A stretch of DNA of 64,000 nt from Takakia lepidozioides (lineage: Eukaryota > Streptophyta > Takakiopsida > Takakiales > Takakiaceae), in contig CM060734.1 in NCBI GenBank assembly GCA_030704615.1, positions 25,420,001 to 25,484,000 of the forward strand. The letters are read 5' to 3'. The notes beneath the pieces are model-generated. The model ran no database searches. It had not been told where the DNA came from and saw only the letters and a program-made list of their open reading frames with translations. The position numbers were made by a program, and so were the translations under genes. Of this stretch, positions 40,509 through 55,100 are shown piece by piece (the stretch's first letter is position 1; each line of letters begins with the position of its first letter).

Positions 40509-43190
40509 AAAACATAATGGTTATTACAGCATTTAATCACCAAAGTGAGATAGATAAACTATGTTTTTTTTTTAAATGTTTTTTTTTTTGGCTATTTACA
40601 AAACAATTTTGCGAAGTATTTTGATGGTTTTTTTCCTTTTTTCTATTTTTTGGGGGTTTCCAGCCCCAACAACTGGCCGTATTTTTTGTGATGGTTATGT
40701 AAAATGTATAATTTCCATATCAATTGAATTTTTCAATTGTGTGTGACATAGACGAAATATAGGGCTAAATAATCATGCACCTCTCTAAAAATGATAGCTT
40801 TTCATTCATAATATTTCTAGCCACATTGAAGGGACATTGAGTACCAAATCACTGCATTTCTCCACACATTCAAACTTCTCTAATCTTAACATATTTGTTG
40901 TTAATTTCACTCTCAAATTTCCGATACTATGGAAAAATATTTAGTGTTTTTATAAAAAAAAAATCCAACAAAATAATAAGAAGAATTCAGCTTACATTGG
41001 GAGAATAAGACTTCAAGAATTATCTTAATGTTGAAGAGCTTTAAACTTAAACATCAAATTGTGTATAACGTGAGCATGTTTTGTCTGTAACTGTGTAGAA
41101 ATACTAGGTGGAAGAAACCAATAGAAAACTTGAAAGGACATATGTACTTTATAGGGTTCCTAGAATGTGAGATCAAAATATATTTACAATTGTCCCTTAT
41201 CCCTATTTACAAAGAGCTTATAAGTATTAGTGGGAGTAATACATAACTTTTATACATTATTTTCCCCATGTCTCATTATGGGACCTGAGAGAGTGTTTTT
41301 TCTAAGAAATTTGGAAAACAGCACGAGTGGCTACAGAGTTCTGCAAAAAATAGTGGTAAATTCTGTTCATCCACTAAAATTCATCCACCTATGTACTTTC
41401 ATCCATTCATATATTCCATATTTGGCAAGGACATCCATAATATAATTTTTTATTTGGACAAATTTTGCTATTTCATGCATGAAAAAACAGGGAATTTGCG
41501 ACTGAAAATTCCATTTTATTTGCTGAGGTCAGAATCTGGCGAAAATTCGCCAATTAAAAAAAACGCTGCTGAGAGATAGTTCCTTTATAGAAATGTGAAA
41601 GGCTGTAGTAGTGAACTATGTACTAGTTGGGAATTAATTCTATGTAGGCATTTATAATTACATGTTTAAAAGTTTTAAATTGAAAAATGCTTATAAACTA
41701 TGTAGATTTGGAATTTTTTTAATGATATAATATTGAGATCAACAAAAACAGACAATTTGATGTGATGAAGTTCACAATTTCATCTTATGAGATCGTGAAA
41801 TTGATTATCAGATATCGAAATTGATCTAATGAAGCTGCCAATTTTGAAATTGACAATCTCACTTCTAAATTGAGATTACTTAAATTTAAAATGATCATTC
41901 AACTTTATTATAGTATCCTTTTTTCACGTATTAATTGATACTAGGTATTATATACTACATATGTGATTGAAAAATATATTACTTCGCCCTTTTATAGTCT
42001 TAGAAGCTATTCCACATTCTATTCAAGATTTGAGACATATCTAAATAGTAATGTATAAGCATGTAGTTTATTTTATATTATGTTTTAAACATAACGATTT
42101 TCAATATCGCAAGTTAAAGGATGTAATATAAAAACTATGATCTATATTAAAATATATATTTCAAAATAACAACCCTAAAAATCCATCTCAAAATTAGAAT
42201 CCCATAATACCTATCTAAATTTAGCAATCCTATCCACCTCAAAACAAAAACCCTACAATATCCAAGTCAAAATAGCAACCCCAAAATGCCAACCTTATAA
42301 CTTCTCTTAATAAATAAATTGACAATGAATTACATCACATGAACTAACATAAATAGAGTATGGTAAACTATCTAAAATAAAATGTGGAATTGTCAAAGGG
42401 GCAATTCAACTGTTAAATTGTATACCTACAAGAAGCCTGTTGTACCATAATTTAGCCCAAATAAAAGATGTTGAGAATTGATTGCCACCAAATATGTCAC
42501 ATAGGTATCACAAGTATAAGAAAAAATAGATGTCCTATATGTATCTGACAAATGTCGATTTCTTCTTGGTTTCTTAGTAATATTATGAGATCTTGTAGTT
42601 TTACTATAAGATCTATGAGATTTATAAGTCTTACTATAAGATTTATAAGACTTGTAATTAGTATTATCTTACCATTATCATTATCAAGACCTTACAATTA
42701 CATGTACACGATATTATGACAACATATCAAAATTTGAACCAGGTTTACAAGCACGTCAAATCACTTGTGGTAAAATGTATTACTCTAACGGGATCTCTCT
42801 AGTTGGAGTGCTTTTTCGTTTGGAGTGCTTTTTCGTTTGGAGCTCTAAAAAACAATCTCAACAAATTTATTTACTATAAGGTGTTTGATGATGTTGTTGC
42901 CCGTATAGCTGATTTCCTTACAAATCTTTTTGCTATTCCCATGCCAATAACATTAGGTCCTCTGAGACTGCCATATTGTGAATTTTGTATCAGCCACCAC
43001 CAACATGAAACGGCCATCAGCTGCATATCAGTTAAGAACCAAATCTTCAATTCATTCTCTTCTTGCCTCCCTCTTTCCTTCATGCTTGTTTTCAAACTTC
43101 CAGTATGCTCTACATACCATCTGACATATGTTGTATAAATATGACATAAATCAAAATTAATTAAATGATGAAACAAAACGTTCCCTATTT
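40509..43190. other. AT-rich region without recognised genes
   Basis: This is very AT-rich with many short stops. A small internal tandem repeat, ACTATAAGAT(C/T)TATGAGATT-like, lies near 42580-42665. The block 42226-42416 is repeated at 45521-45726. No coding feature is supported. Confidence 0.5.
42226..42416. repeat. Direct repeat A flanking the satellite array
   Basis: This begins AATCCTATCCACCTCAAAAC and ends ..CAATTCAACTGTTAA. It is strongly similar along its length to 45521-45726; the second copy has a 17-base insertion and scattered changes. Confidence 0.85.
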
Positions 43191-45520
43191 AAATGATTTT
43201 CTTTTCTTTTCAAACTTTGCTGGTATGTTCTTTTCAAACTTTGACAGATCATGGACAAATATGGGATCAAACAAACTGATTCACAGGTGGAACGAACCGA
43301 TCTTCATTTAAACGGTTTTTCTTCTTTTCAAACTTGGCCAATATGTTCTACATACCCTCCGACGGGTCTTGCACAAGTATGCGATCAATCAAAATTGATT
43401 CCAAGGGTGAACAAATTGATGCCCACCCAAATGATTTTATCTTGTTATCAAACTTGACGAATATGTTCTACATACCCTCTGACAAGTCTTGGACAAGTAT
43501 GGACTCAATCAAAATTGATTGAAAGATGGAACTAACCATTTCCCATTTAAATGATTTTATCTTCTTTTCAAACTTTGCCAGTATGTTCTACATACCCTCT
43601 GACAGGTCCTGGACAAGTATGGGATCAATGGAAATTGATTCAAAGTTGGAGCCATCCGTTCTTCATTTTAACGATTTTATCTTCTTTTCAAACTTGGCCA
43701 GTATGTTTTGCATACCCTCTCATAGATCCTGGACAAGTATGGGCCAGATCAAAATTTCTTCAAATGCGGACCACAACGTTCCACATTCAAATGATTTTAT
43801 CTTCTTATATTCAAACTTGGTAAAGTGTTATACATACCCTCTGACAAGTCATGGACAAGTATGGGATCAATCAAAATCGATTCAAAGGTGGAACCAACCG
43901 TTTGCCCTCCAAATGATTTAATCCTCTTTTTAAACTTTGCCAGTATGTTCTACATACCCTCTAACAAGTCCTGGACAAGTATGGGATCATTCAAAGGTGG
44001 AACCAACCGTTTGTCATCCAAATGATTTTATCTTCTTTTCAAACTTTGCCAGTATGTCTACATACCCGCTGATAGGTCCTAGACAAGTATGCGATCAATC
44101 CGAATTGATACAAAGATAGAACAAACCCTTCTGTATTTAAATGATTCTACCTTCTTTCAAACTTGGCCAATTTGTCATACATACCCTCTAATAGGTCCTG
44201 GACAAGTATGGGATCAATTAAAATTAATTCAAATGTGGAACCCTCCGTTCCCCATTTAAATGATTTTATACTTTTCAAACTTTGCCAGTGCGTTCTACAT
44301 ATCCCCTGACAGGTCCTGGACAAGTATGGGCTCAATGGAAATTGATTCAAAGGTAGAACAAACCATTCCCCATTTAATGATTTTATCTTATTTTCAAACT
44401 TTGCCAGTATATTCTCGTACCCTCTCACAAATCCTGGACAAGTATGGGCTCAATCAAAATTGATTCAAAGGTTCACTGCTCCGTTCCTTACTCAAATGTA
44501 GTTATCTTCTTTTCAAACTTGGTGAGTATGTACATACCCCTTGACAAGTCCTGGATAGGTATGGGATCACTCAAAATTGATTCAAAAGGCGAAGAATTCT
44601 TCGCCATCCACATGATTTTATTTTATTTTGAAAGTTACCTAACATGACATACTCTCTAACAGGTCATGGACAAAATGATGGGATCAATGTTATGAAATTC
44701 AAATTGTTCCCCGTACAAATGATTTTATCTTATTTTCAAACTTGCCCAGTATGTTATTTACATATCCTCTGAGAGGTCCTGGACAAGTTTGAGATCAATC
44801 AAAATTGATTCAAAGGTGGAACCCTCCGTTCCCCATTTAAATGATTGTTCGCCATCCAAATGATTCCTCTTCTTTTTTAAACTTGTCAGTATGTTATACA
44901 TACCCTCTGATGGGTCGTGGACAAATATGGGATCAATCAGAATTGATACAAAGGTAGAACAAACCTTTTCCCATCCAAATGATTTTATCTTCTTTATAAA
45001 CTTGGCCGATATGTTCTACACACTGTCTCACAGATCCTGGACAAGTATGAGATCAATCAAAATTGATTCAAAGGTGGAACCCTCCATTCCCCATTTAAAC
45101 GATTTTATATTCTTTTCAAACTTTGTTAGTATGTTCTACATAGCCTCTCATATAGGTCTTAGACAAGTATGACCTAATGAGAATTGATTCAAAGGAGGAA
45201 CGAATTGTTCCCCATTTAAATGATTTTAGCTTTTCAAACTTGGCCAGTGATATGTTACACACCCTCTCACAGATCCTGGACAAGTATAGGCTCGACCAAA
45301 ATTGATTTTAAACTGGACCACACCGTTCCCCATTCAAATGATTTATCCTATTTTCAAGTATGGCCAGTACGTTCTACATACCCTCTCACATATCCTGGAC
45401 AAGTATGGGCTGGATCGAAATTGATTCAAAAGTAGAACAAACCGTTTCCCATTTAAATGATTTTATCTTCTTTTCAAACTTGGCGAGTATGTTCTACATA
45501 CCCTCTCACAGATCCTGGAC
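43190..45520. repeat. ~119-bp satellite array, ~20 diverged monomers
   Basis: Monomers repeat the order AAACTT(T/G)GCCAGTATGTTC, TACATACCCTCTGACAGG, TCCTGGACAAGTATGGGATC, AATCAAAATTGATTCAAAGG, then TGGAAC..CCATTTAAATGATTTTATC and TTCTTTTC. Anchors (the TACATACCCTC word) recur near 43350, 43466, 43590, 43709, 43833, 43952 and so on to 45493, at 105-125 base spacing. Monomers differ by perhaps 10-25 % by eye, so the array is old and not homogenised. Multiple short ORFs are repeat by-products. Confidence 0.9.
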
Positions 45521-45726
45521 AATCCTATCCACCTCAAAACAAAACCCTACAATATCCAAGTCAAAATATCAACCCCAAAATACCAACCTTATAACTTCTC
45601 TTTAATAAATAAATTGACAATGAATTACATCACATGAACTAACATAAATATGAGTATGGTAAACTATCTAAAAACAAATGTGGAATTGTCTACTTCAAGG
45701 ATTCAAAGGGACAATTCAATTGTTAA
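45521..45726. repeat. Direct repeat B flanking the satellite array
   Basis: This is the second copy of 42226-42416. It starts exactly where the last satellite monomer is cut (GATCCTGGAC then AATCCTATCC), so the junction is sharp. Confidence 0.85.
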
Positions 45727-46150
45727 GGATGAAATTTTCATATTTCAATGGTCCAAATAGACAATGGAAGATTTGGACCCAATGTATACCCAAAGACAAA
45801 ACACAAGCAACAAATTTATAGAATAAATTAAATCAACATATAAACTCAACATAAAATATCAAAGAGTCCTTGAAATTGGTACTGAAGACAACTCAGAATA
45901 GTATGAATCAAAATTGATTAAAAGATGGAACAACGTAACACATGTGTATAGAAATACTTAAAATATCAAATGACCATCAAAACTTGAAGTTGGGGATGAG
46001 GCTTGTAAAAGTTCCGTTGGTCATTTTGTTATTTAAGGATTTATGTACACATGTGTGGATTTGTTCCAGGTGGAGAACATCAACATTGGAAAAAGTAGAC
46101 ATGGAGAAGCACCGCATTACGAAGTAAAAGACACTACAAAAAGAGCTTCA
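45727..46150. other. Spacer between the two satellite arrays
   Basis: Mostly unique AT-rich DNA, with a fragment of a 119-bp monomer near 45905-45935 (ATCAAAATTGATTAAAAGAT). No gene is seen. Confidence 0.5.
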
Positions 46151-49100
46151 AAATGCATACCGTGTAACAGGTCCTGGTCTAATATGAGACGAAACGAAAT
46201 CCATTCAATGGGCGATCGAATGGTTAACCATCCAAATGATTTTCGTTTGCTTTCAATCTTTACCACTATATGAGACGAATCGAAAATCGTGAAATGGGCC
46301 AACGGATGGTTTTTCATTCGCTTCGAGACTTGGCCAATATGTTCAATGTACCATCTGATAGGTCCCAGAGTAATATGAGATCCAATGAAATTCGTTCAAT
46401 GGGCCAATGAGGCATTCACCTGTCATCCAATTTTGTTCATTGAGAAAAAAAAAAAATGCTCTCATGGGTGAAAAGCTATTGCACCCATTGAACAGATGAC
46501 GTTGAGGCCCATCTTTTGCCCGCATGTCCTTGAACATGTGCGCAACACATGTGAGGAGATACAACAGAAGAAAAAAATCATTTGCCTCCCCAGGGACACG
46601 CTCACCCCTCAACCGATTCGAATCTAAATGAATTTGAAGCAAATAATTAGGCTTCCGCTGCCTTTGATTTGGGGTTTCTGCTACGTATCGATTTTATTTT
46701 TGGCTCAATTTTGTTGTGCGGCTTCAAGCCTCCCACCGCTACATCCCTGCAAAAAATTTGGACCAAACAAAATTGAAAAACAAATTAAAAAAAAAATGTT
46801 CTCTTCGCTCACTATTGCAGAACTCTCTATGAAGACTGCATGTAATAGAACGCAAATCAAGTTTGAAAGTGCAAAACAGGGAAGAAACTGTGGTTTTGGG
46901 TCCAATTGAATTTTGTTCACTCCCAAATTTGGCACGCACGTAACATATATTGTCGTTACACATACGGTTCAAAAATAGAATGGAAAAAAAATCATGTGCA
47001 CGCGAGACGCAGTTCAACAGGTCCACAGTAATAGCAGATGAACCAAATTCATCGAATGGGTCAACGGATGGTTGCCTATCCAAATCATTTTTGTTTCCTT
47101 TCAAGCTTTGCCAGTACGTTTTGGTACACCCTCTCACAGGTCCCGCATAATGAAACGAAATTTATTCAATGGCTCAACGAATGGTTGCCCATCGAAATGG
47201 TTTTGGTTCGCTTTGACTTGGCCAGTATGTTGAATGTACCATGTAGAGGTCCCAGAGTAATATGAGATGAAACAAAAATCGTTCAATGGGCCAACAGATG
47301 GTTGCCCATCGAAATGATTTTCGTTCGCGTTGAGACTTGGCCAGTATGTTCAATGTACCATCTGATAGGTCCCAGAGTAATATGAGATCCAATGAAATTC
47401 GTTCGATGGGCCAATGAGGCGTTCACCTGTCATCCGATTTTGTTCATTGGGGAAAAAGAAATGTTGTCATTGGTGAAAGGCTATTGCACCCATTGAACAG
47501 ATGAGGTTGAGGCCCATCTTTTGCTCGCATGTGCTTGAACATGTGTGCAACACATGTGAGGAGATACAACAGAAGAAAAAAAATCATTTGCCTCCGCAGG
47601 GACGCGCTCACCCCTCAACCAATTCGAGAATTTAATTGAATTTAAATGAATTTGAAGCAAATAATTAGGTTTCCACTGCTTTTGATTGGGGATTTCTGCT
47701 ACGTATCGATTTTATTTTTGGCTCAATTTTGTTGTGCGGCTTCAAGCCTCCCACCGCTACATCCCTGCAAAACTTTGGACCAAACAAAATTGAAAACAAA
47801 TAAAAAAGAAATGTTCTCTTCGCTCATTATTGCAAAACTCTCTATGAAGACTGCATGTAATAGAACGCAAATCAAGTTTGAAGTGCAAAACAGGGAAGAA
47901 ACTGTGGTTTTGGGTCCAATTGAATTTTGTTCACTCCCAAATTTGGCACGCACGTAACATATATTGTCGTTACACATACGGTTCAAAAATAGAATGGAAA
48001 AAAAATCATGTGCACGCGAGACGCAGTTCAACAGGTCCCACAGTAATAGCAGATGAACCAGAATTCATCGAATGGGTCAACGGATGGTTGCCTATCCAAA
48101 TCATTTTGTTTCCTTTCAAGCTTTGCCAGTACGTTTGGTACACCCTCTCACAGGTCCCGCATTAATATGAGATGAAACGAAATTTATTCAATGGCTCAAC
48201 GAATGGTTGCCCATCGAAATGGTTTTGGTTCGCTTTGAGACTTGGCCAGTATGTTGAATGTACCATGTAAGAGGTCCCAGAGTAATATGAGATGAAACAA
48301 AAATCGTTCAATGGGCCAAACAGATGGTTGCCCATCGAAATGATTTTCGTTCGCGTTGAGACTTGGCCAGTATGTTCAATGTACCATCTGATAGGTCCCA
48401 GAGTAATATGAGATCCAATGAAATTCGTTCGATGGGCCAATGAGGCGTTCACCTGTCATCCGATTTTGTTCATTGGGAAAAAGAAATGTTGTCATTGGTG
48501 AAAGGCTATTGCACCCATTGAACAGATGAGGTTGAGGCCCATCTTTTGCTCGCATGTGCTTGAACATGTGTGCAACACATGTGAGGAGATACAACAGAAA
48601 GAAAAAAAATCATTTGCCTCCGCAGGGACGCGCTCACCCCTCAACCAATTCGAGAATTTAATTGAATTTAAATGAATTTGAAGCAAATAATTAGGTTTCC
48701 ACTGCTTTTGATTGGGGATTTCTGCTACGTATCGATTTTATTTTTGGCTCAATTTTGTTGTGCGGCTTCAAGCCTCCCACCGCTACATCCCTGCAAAACT
48801 TTGGAAAAACAAAATAAAAAAGAAATGTTCTCTTCGCTCATTATTGCAAAACTCTCTATGAAGACTGCATGTAATAGAACGCAAATCAAGTTTGAAAGTG
48901 CAAAACAGGGAAGAAACTGTGGTTTTGGGTCCAATTGAATTTTGTTCACTCCAAATTTGGCACGCACGTAACATATATTGTCGTTACAACATACGGTTCA
49001 AAAATAGAATGGAAAAAAAATCATGTGCACGCGAGACGCAGTTCAACAGGTCCCACAGTAATAGCAGATGAACCAGAATTCATCGAATGGGTCAACGGAT

Positions 49101-52100
49101 GGTTGCCTATCCAAATCATTTTTGTTTCCTTTCAAGCTTTGCCAGTACGTTTGGTACACCCTCTCACAGGTCCCGCATTAATATGAGATGAAACGAAAAT
49201 TTATTCAATGGCTCAACGAATGGTTGCCCATCGAAATGGTTTTGGTTCGCTTTAGACTTGGCCAGTATGTTGAATGTACCATGTAAGAGGTCCCAGAGTA
49301 ATATGAGATGAAACAAAAATCGTTCAATGGGCCAACAGATGGTTGCCCATCGAAATGATTTTCGTTCGCGTTGAGACTTGGCCAGTATGTTCAATGTACC
49401 ATCTGATAGGTCCGCAGAGTAATATGAGATCCAATGAAATTCGTTCGATGGGCCAATGAGGCGTTCACCTGTCATCCGATTTTGTTCATTGGGAAAAAGA
49501 AATGTTGTCATTGGTGAAAGGCTATTGCACCCATTGAACAGATGAGGTTGAGGCCCATCTTTTGCTCGCATGTGCTTGAACATGTGTGCAACACATGTGA
49601 GGAGATACAACAGAAGAAAAAAAAAAATCATTTGCCTCCGCAGGGACGCGCTCACCCCTCAACCAATTCGAGAATTTAATTGAATTTAAATGAATTTGAA
49701 GCAAATAATTAGGTTTCCACTGCTTTTGATTGGGGATTTCTGCTACGTATCGATTTTATTTTTGGCTCAATTTTGTTGTGCGGCTTCAAGCCTCCCACCG
49801 CTACATCCCTGCAAAACTTTGGACCAAACAAAAAAAAAAATAAAAAGAAATGTTCTCTTCGCTCATTATTGCAAAACTCTCTATGAAGACTGCATGTAAT
49901 AGAACGCAAATCAAGTTTGAAGTGCAAAACAGGGAAGAAACTGTGGTTTTGGGTCCAATTGAATTTTGTTCACTCCCAAATTTGGCACGCACGTAACATA
50001 TATTGTCGTTACACATACGGTTCAAAAATAGAATGGAAAAAAAATCATGTGCACGCGAGACGCAGTTCAACAGGTCCCACAGTAATAGCAGATGAACCAG
50101 AATTCATCGAATGGGTCAACGGATGGTTGCCTATCCAAATCATTTTTGTTTCCTTTCAAGCTTTGCCAGTACGTTTGGTACACCCCTCTCACAGGTCCCG
50201 CATTAATATGAGATGAAACGAAAATTTATTCAATGGCTCAACGAATGGTTGCCATCGAAATGGTTTTGGTTCGCTTTGAGACTTGGCCAGTATGTTGAAT
50301 GTACCATGTAAGAGGTCCCAGAGTAATATGAGATGAAACAAAAATCGTTCAATGGGCCAACAGATGGTTGCCCATCGAAATGATTTTCGTTCGCGTTGAG
50401 ACTTGGCCAGTATGTTCAATGTACCATCTGATAGGTCCCAGAGTAATATGAGATCCAATGAAATTCGTTCGATGGCCAATGAGGCGTTCACCTGTCATCC
50501 GATTTTGTTCATTGGGAAAAAGAAATGTTGTCATTGGTGAAAGGCTATTGCACCCATTGAACAGATGAGGTTGAGGCCCATCTTTTGCTCGCATGTGCTT
50601 GAACATGTGTGCAACACATGTGAGGAGATACAACAGAAGAAAAAAAATCATTTGCCTCCGCAGGGACGCGCTCACCCTCAACCAATTCGAGAATTTAATT
50701 GAATTTAAATGAATTTGAAGCAAATAATTAGGTTTCCACTGCTTTTGATTGGGGATTTCTGCTACGTATCGATTTTATTTTTGGCTCAATTTTGTTGTGC
50801 GGCTTCAAGCCTCCCACCGCTACATCCCTGCAAAACTTTGGACCAAACAAAATAAAAAAGAAATGTTCTCTTCGCTCATTATTGCAAAACTCTCTATGAA
50901 GACTGCATGTAATAGAACGCAAATCAAGTTTGAAGTGCAAAACAGGGAAGAAACTGTGGTTTTGGGTCCAATTGAATTTTGTTCACTCCCAAATTTGGCA
51001 CGCACGTAACATATATTGTCGTTACACATACGGTTCAAAAATAGAATGGAAAAAAAATCATGTGCACGCGAGACGCAGTTCAACAGGTCCCACAGTAATA
51101 GCAGATGAACCAGAATTCATCGAATGGGTCAACGGATGGTTGCCTATCCAAATCATTTTTGTTTCCTTTCAAGCTTTGCCAGTACGTTTGGTACACCCTC
51201 TCACAGGTCCCGCATTAATATGAGATGAAACGAAAATTTATTCAATGGCTCAACGAATGGTTGCCCATCGAAATGGTTTTGGTTCGCTTTGAGACTTGGC
51301 CAGTATGTTGAATGTACCATGTAAGAGGTCCAGAGTAATATGAGATGAAACAAAAATCGTTCAATGGGCCAACAGATGGTTGCCCATCGAAATGATTTTC
51401 GTTCGCGTTGAGACTTGGCCAGTATGTTCAATGTACCATCTGATAGGTCCCAGAGTAATATGAGATCCAATGAAATTCGTTCGATGGGCCAATGAGGCGT
51501 TCACCTGTCATCCGATTTTGTTCATTGGGAAAAAGAAATGTTGTCATTGGTGAAAGGCTATTGCACCCATTGAACAGATGAGGTTGAGGCCCATCTTTTG
51601 CTCGCATGTGCTTGAACATGTGTGCAACACATGTGAGGAGATACAACAGAAGAAAAAAAATCATTTGCCTCCGCAGGGACGCGCTCACCCCTCAACCAAT
51701 TCGAGAATTTAATTGAATTTAAATGAATTTGAAGCAAATAATTAGGTTTCCACTGCTTTTGATTGGGGATTTCTGCTACGTATCGATTTTATTTTTGGCT
51801 CAATTTTGTTGTGCGGCTTCAAGCCTCCCACCGCTACATCCCTGCAAAACTTTGGACCAAACAAAATAAAAAAGAAATGTTCTCTTCGCTCATTATTGCA
51901 AAACTCTCTATGAAGACTGCATGTAATAGAACGCAAATCAAGTTTTGAAGTGCAAAACAGGGAAGAAACTGTGGTTTTGGGTCCAATTGAATTTTGTTCA
52001 CTCCCAATTTTGGCACGCACGTAACATATATTGTCGTTACACATACGGTTCAAAAATAGAATGGAAAAAAAAATCATTGCACGCGAGACGCAGTTCAACA

Positions 52101-55100
52101 GGTCCACAGTAATAGCAGATGAACCAGAATTCATCGAATGGGTCAACGGATGGTTGCCTATCCAAATCATTTTTGTTTCCTTTCAAGCTTTGCCAGTACG
52201 TTTGGTACACCCCTCTCACAGGTCCCGCATTAATATGAGATGAAACGAAAATTTATTCAATGGCTCAACGAATGGTTGCCCATCGAAAATGGTTTTTGGT
52301 TCGCTTGAGACTTGGCCAGTATGTTGAATGTAATACCATGTAAGAGGTCCCAGAGTAATATGAGATGAAAACAAAATCGTTCAATGGGCCAACAGATGGT
52401 TGCCCATCGAAATGATTTTCGTTCGCGTTGAGACTTGGCCAGTATGTTCAATGTACCATCTGATAGGTCCCAGAGTAATATGAGATCCAATGAAATTCGT
52501 TCGATGGGCCAATGAGGCGTTCACCTGTCATCCGATTTTGTTCATTGGGAAAAAGAAATGTTGTCATTGGTGAAAGGCTATTGCACCCATTGAACAGATG
52601 AGGTTGAGGCCCATCTTTTGCTCGCATGTGCTTGAACATGTGTGCAACACATGTGAGGAGATACAACAGAAGAAAAAAAATCATTTGCCTCCGCAGGGAC
52701 GCGCTCACCCCTCAACCAATTCGAGAATTTAATTGAATTTAAATGAATTTGAAGCAAATAATTAGGTTTCCACTGCTTTTGATTGGGGATTTCTGCTACG
52801 TATCGATTTTTGGCTCAATTTTGTTGTGCGGCTTCAAGCCTCCCACCGCTACATCCCTGCAAAACTTTGGACCAAACAAAATAAAAAAGAAATGTTCTCT
52901 TCGCTCATTATTGCAAAACTCTCTATGAAGACTGCATGTAATAGAACGCAAATCAAGTTTGAAGTGCAAAACAGGGAAGAAACTGTGGTTTTGGGTCCAA
53001 TTGAATTTTGTTCACTCCCAAATTTGGCACGCACGTAACATATATTGTCGTTACACATACGGTTCAAAAATAGAATGGAAAAAAAATCATGTGCACGCGA
53101 GACGCAGTTCAACAGGTCCCACAGTAATAGCAGATGAACCAGAATTCATCGAATGGGTCAACGGATGGTTGCCTATCCAAATCATTTTTGTTTCCTTTCA
53201 AGCTTTGCCAGTACGTTTGGTACACCCTCTCACAGGTCCCGCATTAATATGAGATGAAACGAAAATTTATTCAATGGCTCAACGAATGGTTGCCCATCGA
53301 AATGGTTTTGGTTCGCTTTGAGACTTGGCCAGTATGTTGAATGTACCATGTAAGAGGTCCCAGAGTAATATGAGATGAAACAAAAATCGTTCAATGGGCC
53401 AACAGATGGTTGCCCATCGAAATGATTTTCGTTCGCGTTGAGACTTGGCCAGTATGTTCAATGTACCATCTGATAGGTCCCAGAGTAATATGAGATCCAA
53501 TGAAATTCGTTCGATGGGCCAATGAGGCGTTCACCTGTCATCCGATTTTGTTCATTGGGAAAAAGAAATGTTGTCATTGGTGAAAGGCTATTGCACCCAT
53601 TGAACAGATGAGGTTGAGGCCCATCTTTTGCTCGCATGTGCTTGAACATGTGTGCAACACATGTGAGGAGATACAACAGAAGAAAAAAAAATCATTTGCC
53701 TCCGCAGGGACGCGCTCACCCCTCAACCAATTCGAGAATTTAATTGAATTTAAATGAATTTGAAGCAAATAATTAGGTTTCCACTGCTTTTGATTGGGGA
53801 TTTCTGCTACGTATCGATTTTATTTTTGGCTCAATTTTGTTGTGCGGCTTCAAGCCTCCCACCGCTACATCCCTGCAAAACTTTGGACCAAACAAAATAA
53901 AAAAGAAATGTTCTTCGCTCATTATTGCAAAACTCTCTATGAAGACTGCATGTAATAGAACGCAAATCAAGTTTGAAGTGCAAAACAGGGAAGAAACTGT
54001 GGTTTTGGGTCCAATTGAATTTTGTTCACTCCCAAATTTGGCACGCACGTAACATATATTGTCGTTACACATACGGTTCAAAAATAGAATGGAAAAAAAA
54101 TCATGTGCACGCGAGACGCAGTTCAACAGGTCCCACAGTAATAGCAGATGAACCAGAATTCATCGAATGGGTCAACGGATGGTTGCCTATCCAAATCATT
54201 TTTGTTTCCTTTCAAGCTTTGCCAGTACGTTTGGTACACCCTCTCACAGGTCCCGCATTAATATGAGATGAAACGAAAATTTATTCAATGGCTCAACGAA
54301 TGGTTGCCCATCGAAATGGTTTTGGTTCGCTTTGAGACTTGGCCAGTATGTTGAATGTACCATGTAAGAGGTCCCAGAGTAATATGAGATGAAACAAAAA
54401 TCGTTCAATGGGCCAACAGATGGTTGCCCATCGAAATGATTTTCGTTCGCGTTGAGACTTGGCCAGTATGTTCAATGTACCATCTGATAGGTCCCAGAGT
54501 AATATGAGATCCAATGAAATTCGTTCGATGGGCCAATGAGGCGTTCACCTGTCATCCGATTTTGTTCATTGGGAAAAAGAAATGTTGTCATTGGTGAAAG
54601 GCTATTGCACCCATTGAACAGATGAGGTTGAGGCCCATCTTTTGCTCGCATGTGCTTGAACATGTGTGCAACACATGTGAGGAGATACAACAGAAGAAAA
54701 AAAAATCATTTGCCTCCGCAGGGACGCGCTCACCCCTCAACCAATTCGAGAATTTAATTGAATTTAAATGAATTTGAAGCAAATAATTAGGTTTCCACTG
54801 CTTTTGATTGGGGATTTCTGCTACGTATCGATTTTATTTTTGGCTCAATTTTGTTGTGCGGCTTCAAGCCTCCCACCGCTACATCCCTGCAAAACTTTGG
54901 ACCAAACAAAATAAAAAGAAATGTTCTCTTCGCTCATTATTGCAAAACTCTCTATGAAGACTGCATGTAATAGAACGCAAATCAAGTTTGAAGTGCAAAA
55001 CAGGGAAGAAACTGTGGTTTTGGGTCCAATTGAATTTTGTTCACTCCCAAATTTGGCACGCACGTAACATATATTGTCGTTACACATACGGTTCAAAAAT

